Shown: positions 26,025-35,930 of the stretch, piece by piece | Numbering within the stretch: the first letter of the stretch is position 1 | Layout of the letters: every line of letters begins with the position of its first letter | Source of the DNA: Alteromonadales bacterium alter-6D02 | GTDB taxonomy: Bacteria > Pseudomonadota > Gammaproteobacteria > Enterobacterales > Psychrobiaceae | DNA length: 64,000 nucleotides | Assembly: GCA_002835545.1 (NCBI GenBank) | Contig: PIZK01000038.1 | Location: 1 to 64,000, forward strand | Direction: 5' to 3' | Position numbers and translations under genes: made by a program | The notes under the pieces: generated by a model | Seen by the model: only the letters and a program-made list of their open reading frames with translations | Database searches by the model: none | What the model was told of the DNA's origin: nothing

Positions 26025-26849
26025 ATGAAAATGCCAAAGTCTAAATTATTAAATTTGCCGATAATAAAGCCACTTGTTAAATACTATGTGAATTATCGCG
26101 TGAATAAAGAATCGATCGTTATTGCTGAACACTTTGATCAATTCTTGAATAGTATTTTGGTAACAGATCAAGAGCTTAGAAATGCGGTTCACCATATTCG
26201 CTATGACGTGTATTGTGAAGAGCTAAAGTTTGAGCCTGAGAATGAACAAAAAATGGAAGTGGACGAGTTTGACGCATTTTCAGAGTTTTGTATGGTTCAG
26301 CATCGTACAACGGAAAATTTTGCTGGTTGTGTTCGCATTGTTTGTCCTAAAGATAGTGAGCAGTTATTACCACTAGAGAAGTATTGCGAGGACTCGATTA
26401 CGGACGAGGTACTCACGCCTAAAAATTATAGTCGAGAAAGCATTTGTGAAGTTTCGCGTCTAGCGGTTCCAAAACAATTTAGACGAAGAAACTCTGATAA
26501 GTTTGAAGGGGCTGCAACGGGTGCTTTTAATGAAGAGCTGTATTCAGAATCTGAGATGCGTTGTTTTCCATTTATTGCGGTCGGTTTATACATTTGTGCG
26601 TGTCACACGGTAAAAAGAATGGGCATTGAGCATGCTTTTGTAATGATGGAGCCACGTTTAGCCCGTAGCTTAAAAATGCTAGGAATTAATTTTACTAGAA
26701 TTGGCCCTGTCGTCGACTACCACGGAAAAAGAGCTCCTTATCACTTAAGCCCTGAAGAGTTTTTAGAGGGGCTATCTCCTGGGTTTAAGCGTCTAAGTGA
26801 TAATATTTCACGTTCGTTAGCTATCCAAGCTGAAAAGAATAAGCAATAG
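26025..26849 (+). CDS. PEP-CTERM/exosortase-associated acyltransferase (FeeM/LuxI-like fold)
   Basis: A 274-residue GNAT-fold protein. RYDVYCEELKFEPENEQKME, then DEFDAFSEF, and later CGVRIV-like GCVRIVCP and ICEVSRLAVPKQFRRR match the exosortase-system acyltransferase family, distantly related to autoinducer synthases and N-acyl amino acid synthases such as FeeM. These enzymes take acyl groups from ACP or CoA. The ACP and the acyl ligase nearby are logical partners. It converges with the decarboxylase gene, with only 4 bases between stops. Confidence 0.82.
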   Translation: MKMPKSKLLNLPIIKPLVKYYVNYRVNKESIVIAEHFDQFLNSILVTDQELRNAVHHIRYDVYCEELKFEPENEQKMEVDEFDAFSEFCMVQHRTTENFAGCVRIVCPKDSEQLLPLEKYCEDSITDEVLTPKNYSRESICEVSRLAVPKQFRRRNSDKFEGAATGAFNEELYSESEMRCFPFIAVGLYICACHTVKRMGIEHAFVMMEPRLARSLKMLGINFTRIGPVVDYHGKRAPYHLSPEEFLEGLSPGFKRLSDNISRSLAIQAEKNKQ

Positions 26850-26853
26850 TCCC

Positions 26854-28092
26854 TTAAAGAAGTATTTCATTGACTTTGGGATGACCTAAAAATTGTTGTG
26901 GGCTTGCTGTTGCGCCGTAGGCTCCTGATTGAAACACAACGATATGATCACCGATAACGATACTGGGAAGCTTGACTTTATGAGCGATGATATCCAATGG
27001 CGTGCATAATGGACCAACAATGTTAACAGTTTCTGTTGGTGTATTCTCAAGTTGGTTGGCGACAGCGACCGGATAGTTTTTTCGAATAACTTGACCAAAA
27101 TTCCCGGAATTAGATAGATGATGATGTAGGCCGCCATTAGTGACAATATACTTAGTCCCTCGTGATTCTTTTATATCGATAACTTTACTAACGTAAACGC
27201 CAGAACTTGCCACCAGATAGCGACCAAGTTCCATGACTATTTCATTATTTTGACACAATTTTTTATATTGATTGAGTAATAGATTTAAATTATCACAAAT
27301 ACCACTAATGTTAAGTTCTGACTCTCCTGGAAAATAGGGGATTCCAAAACCTCCACCGATATTGATCGAGATCTTAGACTGTTTAATTCGCTGTGATAAT
27401 AACTCGTTAGCAAGCTCAAATGTTTTGTTATGAGCTTCAATCAGTGCTTCGGGGTTTAAGTTTTGTGAACCACTGAATATGTGTAATCCCCGAAATTCCA
27501 TGGCTGAATTATCAATATAATCAATTAGTTTTGTAATTTTCTCACTGTCTATGCCAAAGGGTTTAGCACCACCAGTCATCTTCATTCCAGAGGCTTTTAG
27601 CTCAAAGGCGGGGTTTACGCGTAAAGCGACTTGTGCAATGTTGTGTTGGGTTAAGGCTAGTTTCTCAATACGTAATAGCTCTGTTGGTGACTCAACATTA
27701 ATGATCACGCCGGAGGTGATGGCACTCAGTAATTCTGGGTCTCTTTTACCAGGCCCGGCAAAACTGATGTTGTGGTTTGGCGTGGTCGTCTGAATAGCTT
27801 TCATTAGCTCGCCCTGAGATGCAACATCGAGTCCATCGACTAATGGCGCGATAAAGTGAAGTAAGGGGAGGTAAGGGTTTGCTTTTATTGCATAGTGTAA
27901 TTTTATCTGATTGGGCAGCTGCTGCTTTAATTGCTCAATAGTCTGAGCGATTATGTGTTTATCGTAAGCGTAAAAAGCATTATCGCCTACAATGTTTTCA
28001 ATTTGACTCATTGTCAGTCCCCCCATCGTTAATTGTGACGCTGATAGAGAGAATCGGGATAATATAGTATTAAAATCATGTGTGACGGTCAT
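26854..28092 (-). CDS. PLP-dependent decarboxylase, exosortase A system-associated
   Basis: A 412-residue fold-III decarboxylase related to diaminopimelate and ornithine decarboxylases. The PLP Lys is in HYAIKANP (about residue 62), the phosphate loop in INIGGGFGIPY, and the shared-site GPLCTPLD near residue 350 resembles the GPxCES motif. Family members in exosortase loci lie next to the acyl-CoA ligase; here it overlaps the ligase by 4 bases. It is not lysA: the substrate is unknown, possibly an amino acid whose amine product is acylated. Confidence 0.85.
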   Translation of the reverse strand: MTVTHDFNTILSRFSLSASQLTMGGLTMSQIENIVGDNAFYAYDKHIIAQTIEQLKQQLPNQIKLHYAIKANPYLPLLHFIAPLVDGLDVASQGELMKAIQTTTPNHNISFAGPGKRDPELLSAITSGVIINVESPTELLRIEKLALTQHNIAQVALRVNPAFELKASGMKMTGGAKPFGIDSEKITKLIDYIDNSAMEFRGLHIFSGSQNLNPEALIEAHNKTFELANELLSQRIKQSKISINIGGGFGIPYFPGESELNISGICDNLNLLLNQYKKLCQNNEIVMELGRYLVASSGVYVSKVIDIKESRGTKYIVTNGGLHHHLSNSGNFGQVIRKNYPVAVANQLENTPTETVNIVGPLCTPLDIIAHKVKLPSIVIGDHIVVFQSGAYGATASPQQFLGHPKVNEILL

Positions 28093-29663
28093 AGCTCATC
28101 CTGAGTGAAAAGTTGCATATACTCTTTGCTTAGTCGTGCTCGATCAATTTTACCGTTAGCATTATGCGCTAGCTCGTGTAATTGAATGTAGTGAAGGGGC
28201 TGCATAAAATTAGCTAAGGATCCTTTACAGTCTTTTACTAACTGTGAATCAATATTTTCATCATCGACTGATTTGTAAATGATGATGAGTCCTTGACCGA
28301 GTTCAGGGTGAGGTACGCCAAGAGCTGCGGCTTCAATAATCAATGGGTGCTTATAAATAACCTCTTCTATTTCACTGGGGCTTATCCGATAACCAGATGA
28401 TTTTATCATGTCATCTTTCCGGCCAACGAAATACATAAAACCATCGCGGTCACGATGGACCCAATCCCCTGAAAATACAGCATATTCTGGTAATGACAAT
28501 GCGTGGTTACTATTGATTTGTTTAAAGCGAGCGTGGGTTTTTTCGGGAGCGTTCCAGTAGCCTAAACTGACCAGCGGTCCTCGGTGAACCAGCTCTCCCA
28601 ACTCGCCGTCTTTTGCTATTTTACCTTGTTCATTAATCACCATCACTTCGGCATTAGGAATTGCTTTACCAATGGAGTTCTGATGAGTGTCGATTAACTC
28701 TGGGGGTAAGTAGGTTGATCTAAAGGCTTCGGTTAACCCATACATCAGGTAAGGGGAGGCTTGTTTAAATGTCGTTCTAAGTTTTAATAATAAAGCTTCA
28801 GGCATCGCGCCGCCAGAGTTTGTCCAGTAACGTAAAGAAGAGTCACTTCCCTTAGGCCAATTGGCTTTCATTAGCTGGGCCCAGAGTGGCGGAACACCAG
28901 CTAAGCCAGTGACACGGTAATTTTGGATGACCTGAATAACATCATTGGGCAATAGGTAATCCATTAAGACACAATGAGCTCCGACATAAAAAGCAGTAGT
29001 GAGTTGGCTTAAGCCATAATCGAAACTTAATGGTAATAGCGCTAAGATCACATCGTCTTGGCTATTTTCTAAGTATTGGGCGACACTTCGAGCACCACAC
29101 AGGATATTTTGATGAGATAATACGACCCCTTTCGCAGCGCCGGTGCTTCCTGATGTATAGAGTATGGCTACCATGTCATTGCCAGTGACCGGGGCGGTAA
29201 TATGGCTGGTTGAATGAGATTGTAGTGTTTGCCAAGATAATAATCCGTGTTGAGATTCATCGGGTGGCAGGTCAGTTAACACGACGGTTGTTAAAGGTTG
29301 AATGTTGATCCCTGCATCAAGTAGCTGCTTCCAACGCTGTTTATTGGTGATTAATACTTTGACCTCACAGTCGGTAATAATGTGTTCGACTTGCGGTGGC
29401 TTTAAAACATGATTAATCGGCACAAAAGTAAAGCCAGCGGCACTGGCACCAAAAATAGCCACTACTGCATCAATGGTTTTAGGTAAGAAAACTGCAATAC
29501 GTGTTAAAGGTGGCAGCTGAAGTGCACACATTCCTTGGCGGCATGCTTGCACTTTCTGGTCGAGCTGCTGATAAGAGACTTGTTGGTTTTTAAAGCTAAG
29601 TGCTGTTTGATTTGGTGTTTTTTTGGCGGTGTCACTAATTAACTGGTGCAAAAAGATACTCAT
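28089..29663 (-). CDS. Acyl-CoA ligase (AMP-forming), exosortase A system-associated
   Basis: A 524-residue ANL-superfamily adenylating enzyme. It has ILYTSGSTGAAKGVVLSHQN (phosphate loop), YGLTEAFRSTYLPPE (A5), SGDWVHRDRDGFMYFVGRKD (A7/A8) and the C-terminal catalytic Lys in NANGKIDRARL. Paired with the decarboxylase and near an ACP, it fits the exosortase-associated ligase family. It probably loads an acyl or aryl acid on the ACP at 21127. First gene of the leftward pair. Confidence 0.87.
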   Translation of the reverse strand: MSIFLHQLISDTAKKTPNQTALSFKNQQVSYQQLDQKVQACRQGMCALQLPPLTRIAVFLPKTIDAVVAIFGASAAGFTFVPINHVLKPPQVEHIITDCEVKVLITNKQRWKQLLDAGINIQPLTTVVLTDLPPDESQHGLLSWQTLQSHSTSHITAPVTGNDMVAILYTSGSTGAAKGVVLSHQNILCGARSVAQYLENSQDDVILALLPLSFDYGLSQLTTAFYVGAHCVLMDYLLPNDVIQVIQNYRVTGLAGVPPLWAQLMKANWPKGSDSSLRYWTNSGGAMPEALLLKLRTTFKQASPYLMYGLTEAFRSTYLPPELIDTHQNSIGKAIPNAEVMVINEQGKIAKDGELGELVHRGPLVSLGYWNAPEKTHARFKQINSNHALSLPEYAVFSGDWVHRDRDGFMYFVGRKDDMIKSSGYRISPSEIEEVIYKHPLIIEAAALGVPHPELGQGLIIIYKSVDDENIDSQLVKDCKGSLANFMQPLHYIQLHELAHNANGKIDRARLSKEYMQLFTQDEL

Positions 29664-29789
29664 CCTGATAATCCCAAACTATAGTTAATATCATGTATGT
29701 ATTAACTTTAGTTGCCAGTTATTAATTTATCAAACTGACAACGGTCATTGCTGCTAACTACTTAGAAGTAGGCATGAATAGGAGTGGGC

Positions 29790-30548
29790 ATGAAAAAAAC
29801 AGTTTGGACACTACTATTTCTTTGCGGTGTGTGTTGTCTTCCCGGTGAAGTTATCGCCAATGACCTTGTCAAAACGGTTAAGCAAATTAAACCTTCCATT
29901 GTTGGTATCGGGACTAGAAGCCCAATGGATTGGCCGAAAACAAAGTTATACGGCACGGGGTTTGTCGTTACCGATGGCCTGCACATTGTGACAAATAAAC
30001 ATGTAATACCTGCCGAACTTGATTTTAATGAGGAGTTAATTATTTTTATTGGCAGTGGTAACCGGCCAGAATATCGAGTGGCACAATTGCTATCAAAATC
30101 GGCGGGTTATGACTTGGCTATTCTTAAAATCGACGGCAAACCTTTAAGGCCCTTTAAGCTTGCAGGAGATGCTTTGGTTCCAGAGGGGAGTGATATTGCT
30201 TTTACGGGGTTTCCCATTGGGGCTATTCTCGGACTATATCCGGTCACGCATCAAGGGATCATTTCTAGCCATACACCGATAGTAACTCCTGTGTCAGGTT
30301 CAGGAGAGCTTGATGTTGCCCATATCAAACGCTTAAAAAGCCCTTTTTTAGTCTATCAACTTGATGCTACTGCCTATCCAGGAAATAGCGGTAGCCCGGT
30401 TTACGATAAGAAAACCGGGGTTGTGTATGGAGTACTTAATCGAGTTTTTGTCAAAGAAACCAAAGAAAGCGTTTTAGAAAAACCTAGCGGTATTAGTTAT
30501 GCGATTCCGGTGAAGTTTTTAAATAAAATGCTAAAGAAGATCGAGTGA
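29790..30548 (+). CDS. Secreted trypsin-like serine protease (S1C type)
   Basis: From the ATG at 29790 (GGAG a few bases earlier) the protein has 252 residues with a signal peptide ending near VIAND. A complete triad is visible: His in TNKHVIP, Asp in GYDLAILKI and Ser in YPGNSGSPVYD. There is no PDZ domain, unlike DegP/DegS. It is probably a periplasmic or secreted endopeptidase. It diverges from the acyl ligase and its end overlaps ung by 18 bases tail to tail. Confidence 0.85.
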   Translation: MKKTVWTLLFLCGVCCLPGEVIANDLVKTVKQIKPSIVGIGTRSPMDWPKTKLYGTGFVVTDGLHIVTNKHVIPAELDFNEELIIFIGSGNRPEYRVAQLLSKSAGYDLAILKIDGKPLRPFKLAGDALVPEGSDIAFTGFPIGAILGLYPVTHQGIISSHTPIVTPVSGSGELDVAHIKRLKSPFLVYQLDATAYPGNSGSPVYDKKTGVVYGVLNRVFVKETKESVLEKPSGISYAIPVKFLNKMLKKIE

Positions 30549-31256
30549 GTTATTGATTGGCGTTAACTCCCAATTTATTGTTGTTAAGCCTAACTGTGAT
30601 AAATGAGTGTTAACTTGGCTAAAGCACTTTGAGCCCAAAAATGCCGGTGCTGTTTTCATTACTTTATAAGCGCCAAGTGGGCTTGGGTGCGAAGTTTTAA
30701 TTACTCGATGTTTTGTGTCATCAACACCAGCACAACATTTGTGCGCGAAAGCTCCCCAGGCTAAAAAAACAGTATTACTTTGATGCCGATTAATATAGTC
30801 AATGGCCGCAAGGGTGAATTTTTGCCAGCCCTTTTTAAGGTGGCTGCCTGCACATCCTGCTTCAACGGTTAATGACGCATTAAGTAAAAAAACCCCTTGA
30901 TGACACCAGTCGCTTAAATCACCATGTCCTGGGTTTTTAACATTTAAATCACTAGCTAGCTCTTTATAAATGTTAACTAAACTCGGTGGAATTTTTTCTC
31001 CACGTGGGACGCTGAAAGATAAACCCATTGCTTGGTTAGCATTGATATAAGGATCTTGCCCAATAATAGTGACTTTTATTTGAGTTAAGGGTTGTTCAAA
31101 AGCCTTAAACCATAAGGCCTTTGGAGGGTATATTGTGACCCCTTTTTTTTGCTCTGACTCAAGATATTGCCATAGTGCTTTAAAGTAAGGTTGCGTGTAT
31201 TGCTGCTCAAAGAATGGCTGCCAACTAGGGTGAATCTGTTGAATAGGAAAGCTCAA
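30531..31256 (-). CDS. ung: Uracil-DNA glycosylase, family 1, with divergent active-site motif
   Basis: A 241-residue enzyme that removes uracil from DNA. Overall pattern and length fit family 1: GVFLLNASLTVEAG, the insertion-loop motif SHPSPLGAYKV with the catalytic His, and GLSFSVPRG. The water-activating loop reads GQDPYINANQAMGL where the family almost always has GQDPYHGPxQAHGL, so both loop histidines and the Gly-Pro are changed. The catalytic Asp and the Tyr that excludes thymine are kept. It is probably active but an unusual ortholog. Confidence 0.87.
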   Translation of the reverse strand: MSFPIQQIHPSWQPFFEQQYTQPYFKALWQYLESEQKKGVTIYPPKALWFKAFEQPLTQIKVTIIGQDPYINANQAMGLSFSVPRGEKIPPSLVNIYKELASDLNVKNPGHGDLSDWCHQGVFLLNASLTVEAGCAGSHLKKGWQKFTLAAIDYINRHQSNTVFLAWGAFAHKCCAGVDDTKHRVIKTSHPSPLGAYKVMKTAPAFLGSKCFSQVNTHLSQLGLTTINWELTPINNSLDLL

Positions 31257-31322
31257 AGGGTACCTTTAAATTATCTTGATAGAGTGGTTATAAGTGGCAT
31301 TATAACAATCTCGAGGCAATAA

Positions 31323-31346
31323 AAAAGCGTCAGGGTAGACGCTTTT
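31323..31346 (-). terminator. Terminator after the DUF3545 gene
   Basis: AAAAGCGTC (31323-31331) and GACGCTTTT (31338-31346) pair around a 6-base loop. Read on the minus strand, the stem ends in a T-run. It may also serve the opposite direction. Confidence 0.75.
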
Positions 31347-31373
31347 AATAGTAAAGTAAGATGGAAAAGGTGA

Positions 31374-31553
31374 TTAGAAGTCTAACTCGTCAATTTGATA
31401 ATCATGGCCTAAATCTAGGTCCGATAGCTCTTTTGCTAAACGGTGCCTTTCTTTCAATTCTTCAATTTGTCGCCATTTTTTCTTAGTACTTCCTTTCGGG
31501 CGTCCACGCTTGGCTGGTGTGTCAAAGCTTGTTGAAAATTCTAACCTATCCAT
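31374..31553 (-). CDS. DUF3545 family small protein
   Basis: A 59-residue gene: start MDRLEFSTSFDTPAKRGRPK, end GHDYQIDELDF. It matches DUF3545, short basic proteins of Shewanella, Vibrio and relatives. The RGRP core resembles an AT-hook, followed by KKKWRQIEELKERHRL, so nucleic-acid binding is possible but unproven. AGAGGA before the ATG supports it. It has its own terminator. Confidence 0.8.
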   Translation of the reverse strand: MDRLEFSTSFDTPAKRGRPKGSTKKKWRQIEELKERHRLAKELSDLDLGHDYQIDELDF

Positions 31554-31688
31554 GCTGTTATCCTCTGTGATTGCCTAGGGTTATAATTACCTAAGCGATC
31601 ACAGATGGTCAACGATAAAATCAAAAATAGTGTAAAAATAATACTAAAGTTGTACTTATTTTGTACGGTGCTTTATTGTTGAAAAGGA

Positions 31689-32645
31689 CTAACTATTCCA
31701 AATGTCTAGTAGCTTATGCTCTAGTTTATTTTGGTCGATTGCGAAGTTACGAATCCCTTCAGCTAGTTTATCTACGGCCATAGCATCTTGGTTGAATGCC
31801 CAACGGAACTGTGGTTCTGTTAGTGGTTCTGGACGAGGTAAAATGTTTTGTTCAGGGTTCAGTTTTTGTATGACTTCACCTTCACTTTGCTCTAACTCTT
31901 CTAGGAGATTAGGGCTGATTGTGAGTTTATCACAGCCTGCTAATTCAAGTATTTCACCTGTATTTCTAAAGCTAGCACCCATAACCACTGTTTTGTAGTC
32001 ATGTTTTTTATAGTAATCATAGATTTCAGATACTGAGATAACACCAGGATCTTCTTCACTTGTGTAGTCTTTCTTATCTGTATTTGCTTTGTACCAGTCC
32101 AGAATACGTCCAACAAATGGTGAAATTAAGAAAACATTAGCTTCAGCACAAGCTTGAGCTTGAGCAAAACTAAATAATAGCGTTAAGTTACAGTTGATGC
32201 CTTGTTGCTCTAGCTCTTTTGCAGCACAGATGCCTTCCCATGTTGAAGCTAATTTAATTAAGATGCGGCTTTTATCAATACCTGCTTCTTGGTACATGGC
32301 AATAATTTGCTTAGCTTTAGCAATAGATGCTTCTTTATTAAATGATAAACGAGCATCGACTTCTGTTGAAATACGCCCGGGAATCGTTGTTAAAATTTCA
32401 CAGCCAATTGCTACTGCTAAATAATCACTCGCTAATGCAAGTTGCTCTTCTTGAGAGCCATTGGTTTGTTTTGCTTTATTAACTGCTTGTGTTAATAACG
32501 ATTGGTATTGTGGTAATTGAGCTGCTTTAAGGATTAATGATGGGTTAGTTGTTGCATCTTCTGGCTGATACAGTTTAATCGCTTCAATGTCACCTGTGTC
32601 CGCAACGACTGATGTCATCGCTTTTAATTGAGTTAATTTATCCAT
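31689..32645 (-). CDS. tal: Transaldolase
   Basis: A 318-residue class I transaldolase of the pentose phosphate pathway, transferring dihydroxyacetone between sugar phosphates. [13 protein letters not shown], the Schiff-base Lys in [11 protein letters not shown], and [10 protein letters not shown] are diagnostic. E. coli TalB starts MTDKLTSL, so the ATG at 32645 ([10 protein letters not shown]) is preferred over one three codons upstream. It stands alone, with no transketolase beside it. Confidence 0.95.
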   Translation of the reverse strand: MDKLTQLKAMTSVVADTGDIEAIKLYQPEDATTNPSLILKAAQLPQYQSLLTQAVNKAKQTNGSQEEQLALASDYLAVAIGCEILTTIPGRISTEVDARLSFNKEASIAKAKQIIAMYQEAGIDKSRILIKLASTWEGICAAKELEQQGINCNLTLLFSFAQAQACAEANVFLISPFVGRILDWYKANTDKKDYTSEEDPGVISVSEIYDYYKKHDYKTVVMGASFRNTGEILELAGCDKLTISPNLLEELEQSEGEVIQKLNPEQNILPRPEPLTEPQFRWAFNQDAMAVDKLAEGIRNFAIDQNKLEHKLLDIWNS

Positions 32646-32869
32646 TATATACATCCATATCTAATTTATTTTCGCATTACTTTAGATATACCATGGAATT
32701 TATGAGATCTGTAGCCTCTCAATGTAATTTAGTTACATTTTTATGTGTTAGCGCAATTTTCACCGCCAAAGCGTTATTTCTATCACAGATAATCGGATAA
32801 ATTGACGGTTGCCCTTCGCGTTGGCATCGGTAAAATGGAATGACTATTCATTCTTAAAAGACCTTGATA

Positions 32870-33646
32870 ATGTTAGCTGTTATTTCTCCTGCCAAAAAAC
32901 TCGACTTTGATACGCCTGCGCGTGACTTACCTATTCAACAATGTGAATTGCTAGACCAAGCTCAGCTTTTAATTGAACGCTGTAAAGACTTAACTCCAAG
33001 CGATATTGCTACCTTAATGAAGCTTAGTGACAAACTCGCAGGGCTTAACGCTGCACGATTTGGTGAATGGCATACGCCGTTTAATCTCGATAATGCTAAG
33101 CAAGCTATCTTTTCATTCAAAGGTGATGTTTATGTGGGGTTGGATGCAGAAACATTGACCGATGAGCAGTTGGCTTTCGCCCAAGAGCACTTAAGGATTC
33201 TATCTGGATTATATGGCTTGCTACGCCCTTTGGATTTAATGCAAGCCTATCGTTTAGAGATGGGGACTAAGTTAGATAACACTCGCGGTAAAAATCTTTA
33301 TGAGTTTTGGGGAAATTTAATTACCGATAAACTAAATGAAGCCTTAGATGCAAACAACAGTGCAGTGTTAGTGAATTTAGCATCAACAGAATATTTTAAA
33401 GCGGTAAAAGCTAAAAACGTTAAAGCGCAAATTATTACCCCAGTATTTAAAGATTACAAAAATGGGCAATATAAAATCATTAGCTTTTATGCCAAAAAGG
33501 CACGTGGCTTAATGGTTCGCTACATGATCGATAAACAAGTGACAACGCCAGAACAGCTTACTGCATTTGATTATGAAGGCTATCAATACGATGAGTCTCT
33601 TTCTTCAGCTAAGGAAATGGTATTTACTCGACGTGTTGCCGATTAA
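32870..33646 (+). CDS. yaaA: Peroxide stress protein YaaA (DUF328)
   Basis: 258 residues from the ATG at 32870; a TTG two codons earlier is less likely. [48 protein letters not shown] and [12 protein letters not shown] are the conserved YaaA/UPF0246 blocks. YaaA lowers free iron and protects DNA during peroxide stress in E. coli. No operon partner is seen. Confidence 0.95.
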   Translation: MLAVISPAKKLDFDTPARDLPIQQCELLDQAQLLIERCKDLTPSDIATLMKLSDKLAGLNAARFGEWHTPFNLDNAKQAIFSFKGDVYVGLDAETLTDEQLAFAQEHLRILSGLYGLLRPLDLMQAYRLEMGTKLDNTRGKNLYEFWGNLITDKLNEALDANNSAVLVNLASTEYFKAVKAKNVKAQIITPVFKDYKNGQYKIISFYAKKARGLMVRYMIDKQVTTPEQLTAFDYEGYQYDESLSSAKEMVFTRRVAD

Positions 33647-33664
33647 TAATGACACTTTTAGCAT

Positions 33665-33692
33665 TGACTAGCGTTATGCGCTAGTCAATAAC
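33665..33692. terminator. Hairpin after yaaA
   Basis: GACTAGCG and CGCTAGTC form a compact stem about 20 bases after the yaaA stop. There is no T-run of note, so a terminator role is only possible. Confidence 0.35.
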
Positions 33693-33852
33693 CCTTCAGT
33701 ACTCTTCTCCTGACTCCTTGCACGGTAGTTTGATGTTTTGTAAATAAAGTGTTGAATATTTGTGCTAGCTACTTTAGTCTAATGACAGCGATGTCATTCC
33801 GCCCAGCTGTGTCTGACATCTTGTCAGGCTAGCTTTATGTATGGGAGGCACC

Positions 33853-35469
33853 ATGACGTTACGCCAACAAAATTCTTTATTAATTATTACTATTATTTTT
33901 GCGTTATTAACGATTAGTCTTGCAGGTCTATTTGCATTAGATAAGTCGGGGAAAGCGGATAATAAAACCCGTATTACTCAATTGTTTAAAAGTACTTACT
34001 CAACCATTATTCAGCTAGAGAAGATGGCCGAGTCGGGGATGGTAGCTGAGAGTAAAGCTAAAGAGATTGCAACGAAAATATTACAACAAAATAAATATAT
34101 CGAGACTGAGTATGTTTATGTTGCCGATAGAGAATTAATTTTTATTGCCGCACCTCATGATCCGGACTTACATGGAACTTCATTTCATGACTTTAAAGAT
34201 GCACAAGGCAATAGCGTTGGCTCTTTGATACAACAGGTGTTATCACAAAATAATAATGGAATTACTGAGTATCACTGGAATAGTCGTCGCGATAATAAGG
34301 TGGTCGACTTAACGTCAATTGTTCAGCAAACCCCGCGTTGGGGCTGGGTTGTTGGTACGGGAATTAGCCATGCTGAGTCAGAACAACGTTTTTGGAAGCA
34401 GGCTGGCTTTCAGGCGATGCTAAGTATTGCTATTTTATTAGTGATCACTGCCTTCTTAATTTTATTTAGACGACGTCTTATGGCTATTCTCGGTGGTGAA
34501 CCAACAGAAGTGCTAGCATTAGTACAAAGTGTTAGCTCTGGTAAGTTAAACACCCACGTCAACGATTGCGGACCTGAGGGAAGTATTTATCATTCTACAG
34601 CAAACATGCAAAATTCATTACGTGAGCTGATTTGCGAAATTAAACATTCTGTTACGGTACTCAATGATAATTTAACCAGTGCTGAGTCGAGTTCGCAGAC
34701 GTTATATACTAATGTGAGTGAGCAACAACGAGAAACTGAAATAATCGCTCAAGAGATTTTACTGTTAACACAAAGTGCAGAACAGGTCACTTTAAATGCT
34801 AATGGCGCTGCAGAAAAGAGTAACAGTGCCAATCAAGTGTCTAAATCGGTTAAACAAACAATCAGTGAAACCAGTGTAAGTTTGAGTAAACTCGAGAAAG
34901 ATGTGATGACCTCGGGTGAGCGCATTAATGAGCTGGCTGATAATGTGGCAAAAATCGATTCAATTATGCAAGTTATCAATAGCATCAGCGATCAAACAAA
35001 TTTATTAGCGTTAAATGCTGCCATTGAGGCGGCCAGAGCAGGGGAGCATGGTCGAGGTTTTTCTGTCGTTGCCGATGAAGTGAGGCAGTTATCACAACGA
35101 ACGCAAGACAGTTCGAGTGAAATCACGCGTATGCTGGAGGTTATTGAGCAAAACACCCGTGGCGTGGTTGATACCGCGAAGACCAATGTGGCTGACTGTG
35201 AAGCGACCAAACAAAAATCAGATGAAAGTGTCGCAGGTTTAGAAGAGGTCGCTAAATTGATTGAGTCGACGACTCTAAGTGCCAACGAGATTGCTTTAGA
35301 AGCGAATTCGCAAGGCACGGTCAGTGAACAACTGAGAGAGCAGGTTAATAGCATTTCTCAACATACTGAGCAGCTCGTTATTATTTCAGATGAGAATAAA
35401 GAGACTGTGAATGCGATAAGGGACATGTCAACGCAGTTGACGGTCAAGTTAGAACGCTTTTCTATTTAG
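33853..35469 (+). CDS. Methyl-accepting chemotaxis protein with Cache sensor
   Basis: A 538-residue chemoreceptor from the ATG at 33853, with GGGAGG just before it. An N-terminal membrane helix (about 8-28) is followed by a single-Cache periplasmic domain (about 40-185; [28 protein letters not shown]) and a second helix ([16 protein letters not shown]). The cytoplasmic coiled coil has the conserved hairpin [20 protein letters not shown] and [15 protein letters not shown]. Cache domains of this class often bind small carboxylates; the ligand is unknown. It should feed the polar-flagellum chemotaxis pathway. Confidence 0.93.
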   Translation: MTLRQQNSLLIITIIFALLTISLAGLFALDKSGKADNKTRITQLFKSTYSTIIQLEKMAESGMVAESKAKEIATKILQQNKYIETEYVYVADRELIFIAAPHDPDLHGTSFHDFKDAQGNSVGSLIQQVLSQNNNGITEYHWNSRRDNKVVDLTSIVQQTPRWGWVVGTGISHAESEQRFWKQAGFQAMLSIAILLVITAFLILFRRRLMAILGGEPTEVLALVQSVSSGKLNTHVNDCGPEGSIYHSTANMQNSLRELICEIKHSVTVLNDNLTSAESSSQTLYTNVSEQQRETEIIAQEILLLTQSAEQVTLNANGAAEKSNSANQVSKSVKQTISETSVSLSKLEKDVMTSGERINELADNVAKIDSIMQVINSISDQTNLLALNAAIEAARAGEHGRGFSVVADEVRQLSQRTQDSSSEITRMLEVIEQNTRGVVDTAKTNVADCEATKQKSDESVAGLEEVAKLIESTTLSANEIALEANSQGTVSEQLREQVNSISQHTEQLVIISDENKETVNAIRDMSTQLTVKLERFSI

Positions 35470-35621
35470 TATTGGCGCAGCATCTTCTATTAATATCTTA
35501 GCTAAAGGTATTAATAGAAGCTGTAAAGAGCCGTTCCCATATCTTTATTTAAAGTTAATGTGGATGGTCGCCAGTTTCAATATATACATCACGGTAGATA
35601 CTGTAACTTGATGAAAGTTTG

Positions 35622-35645
35622 AAAGGCGCGATTAGCGCCTTTTGT
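35622..35645 (+). terminator. Terminator-like stem-loop
   Basis: AAAGGCGC-GATTA-GCGCCTTT followed by a short T-rich tail. Compact and GC-rich in an AT-rich region; probably ends a transcript from the chemoreceptor side. Confidence 0.5.
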
Positions 35646-35908
35646 GTCAATAAAAGCATCAGCAAAGATACTATCGTAACTCTATGTAATGAGTAAGCGG
35701 TCAAAGTTGGATAGGGCCGTTAAAATCGTTAGTATTTTACTAGTCCGTGAGCCCTTTGATAATAATGTGTGCTCTACCTTTTGTTACTTATATGGTATTT
35801 GTTAATTTAAACAATAAATTAGCAGTTATTGGCCTAGAGGAAATATTATAAAATTATTGTTACGTTAAACTAACCAACGAGAATATAAATCTTAGTTTTA
35901 ATTCTTTA

Positions 35909-35930
35909 TTGTAATACTTCTGTAATATTC
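35909..35930 (+). promoter_or_regulatory. Pho-box-like direct repeat upstream of the porin
   Basis: TTGTAATACTTCTGTAATAT contains two TGTAAT units at an exact 11-base spacing, the layout of PhoB boxes (CTGTCATNNNNCTGTCAT). It is about 70 bases before the ATG of an OprP-type porin, a family often induced by phosphate starvation. Regulation by PhoB is inferred. Confidence 0.55.
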
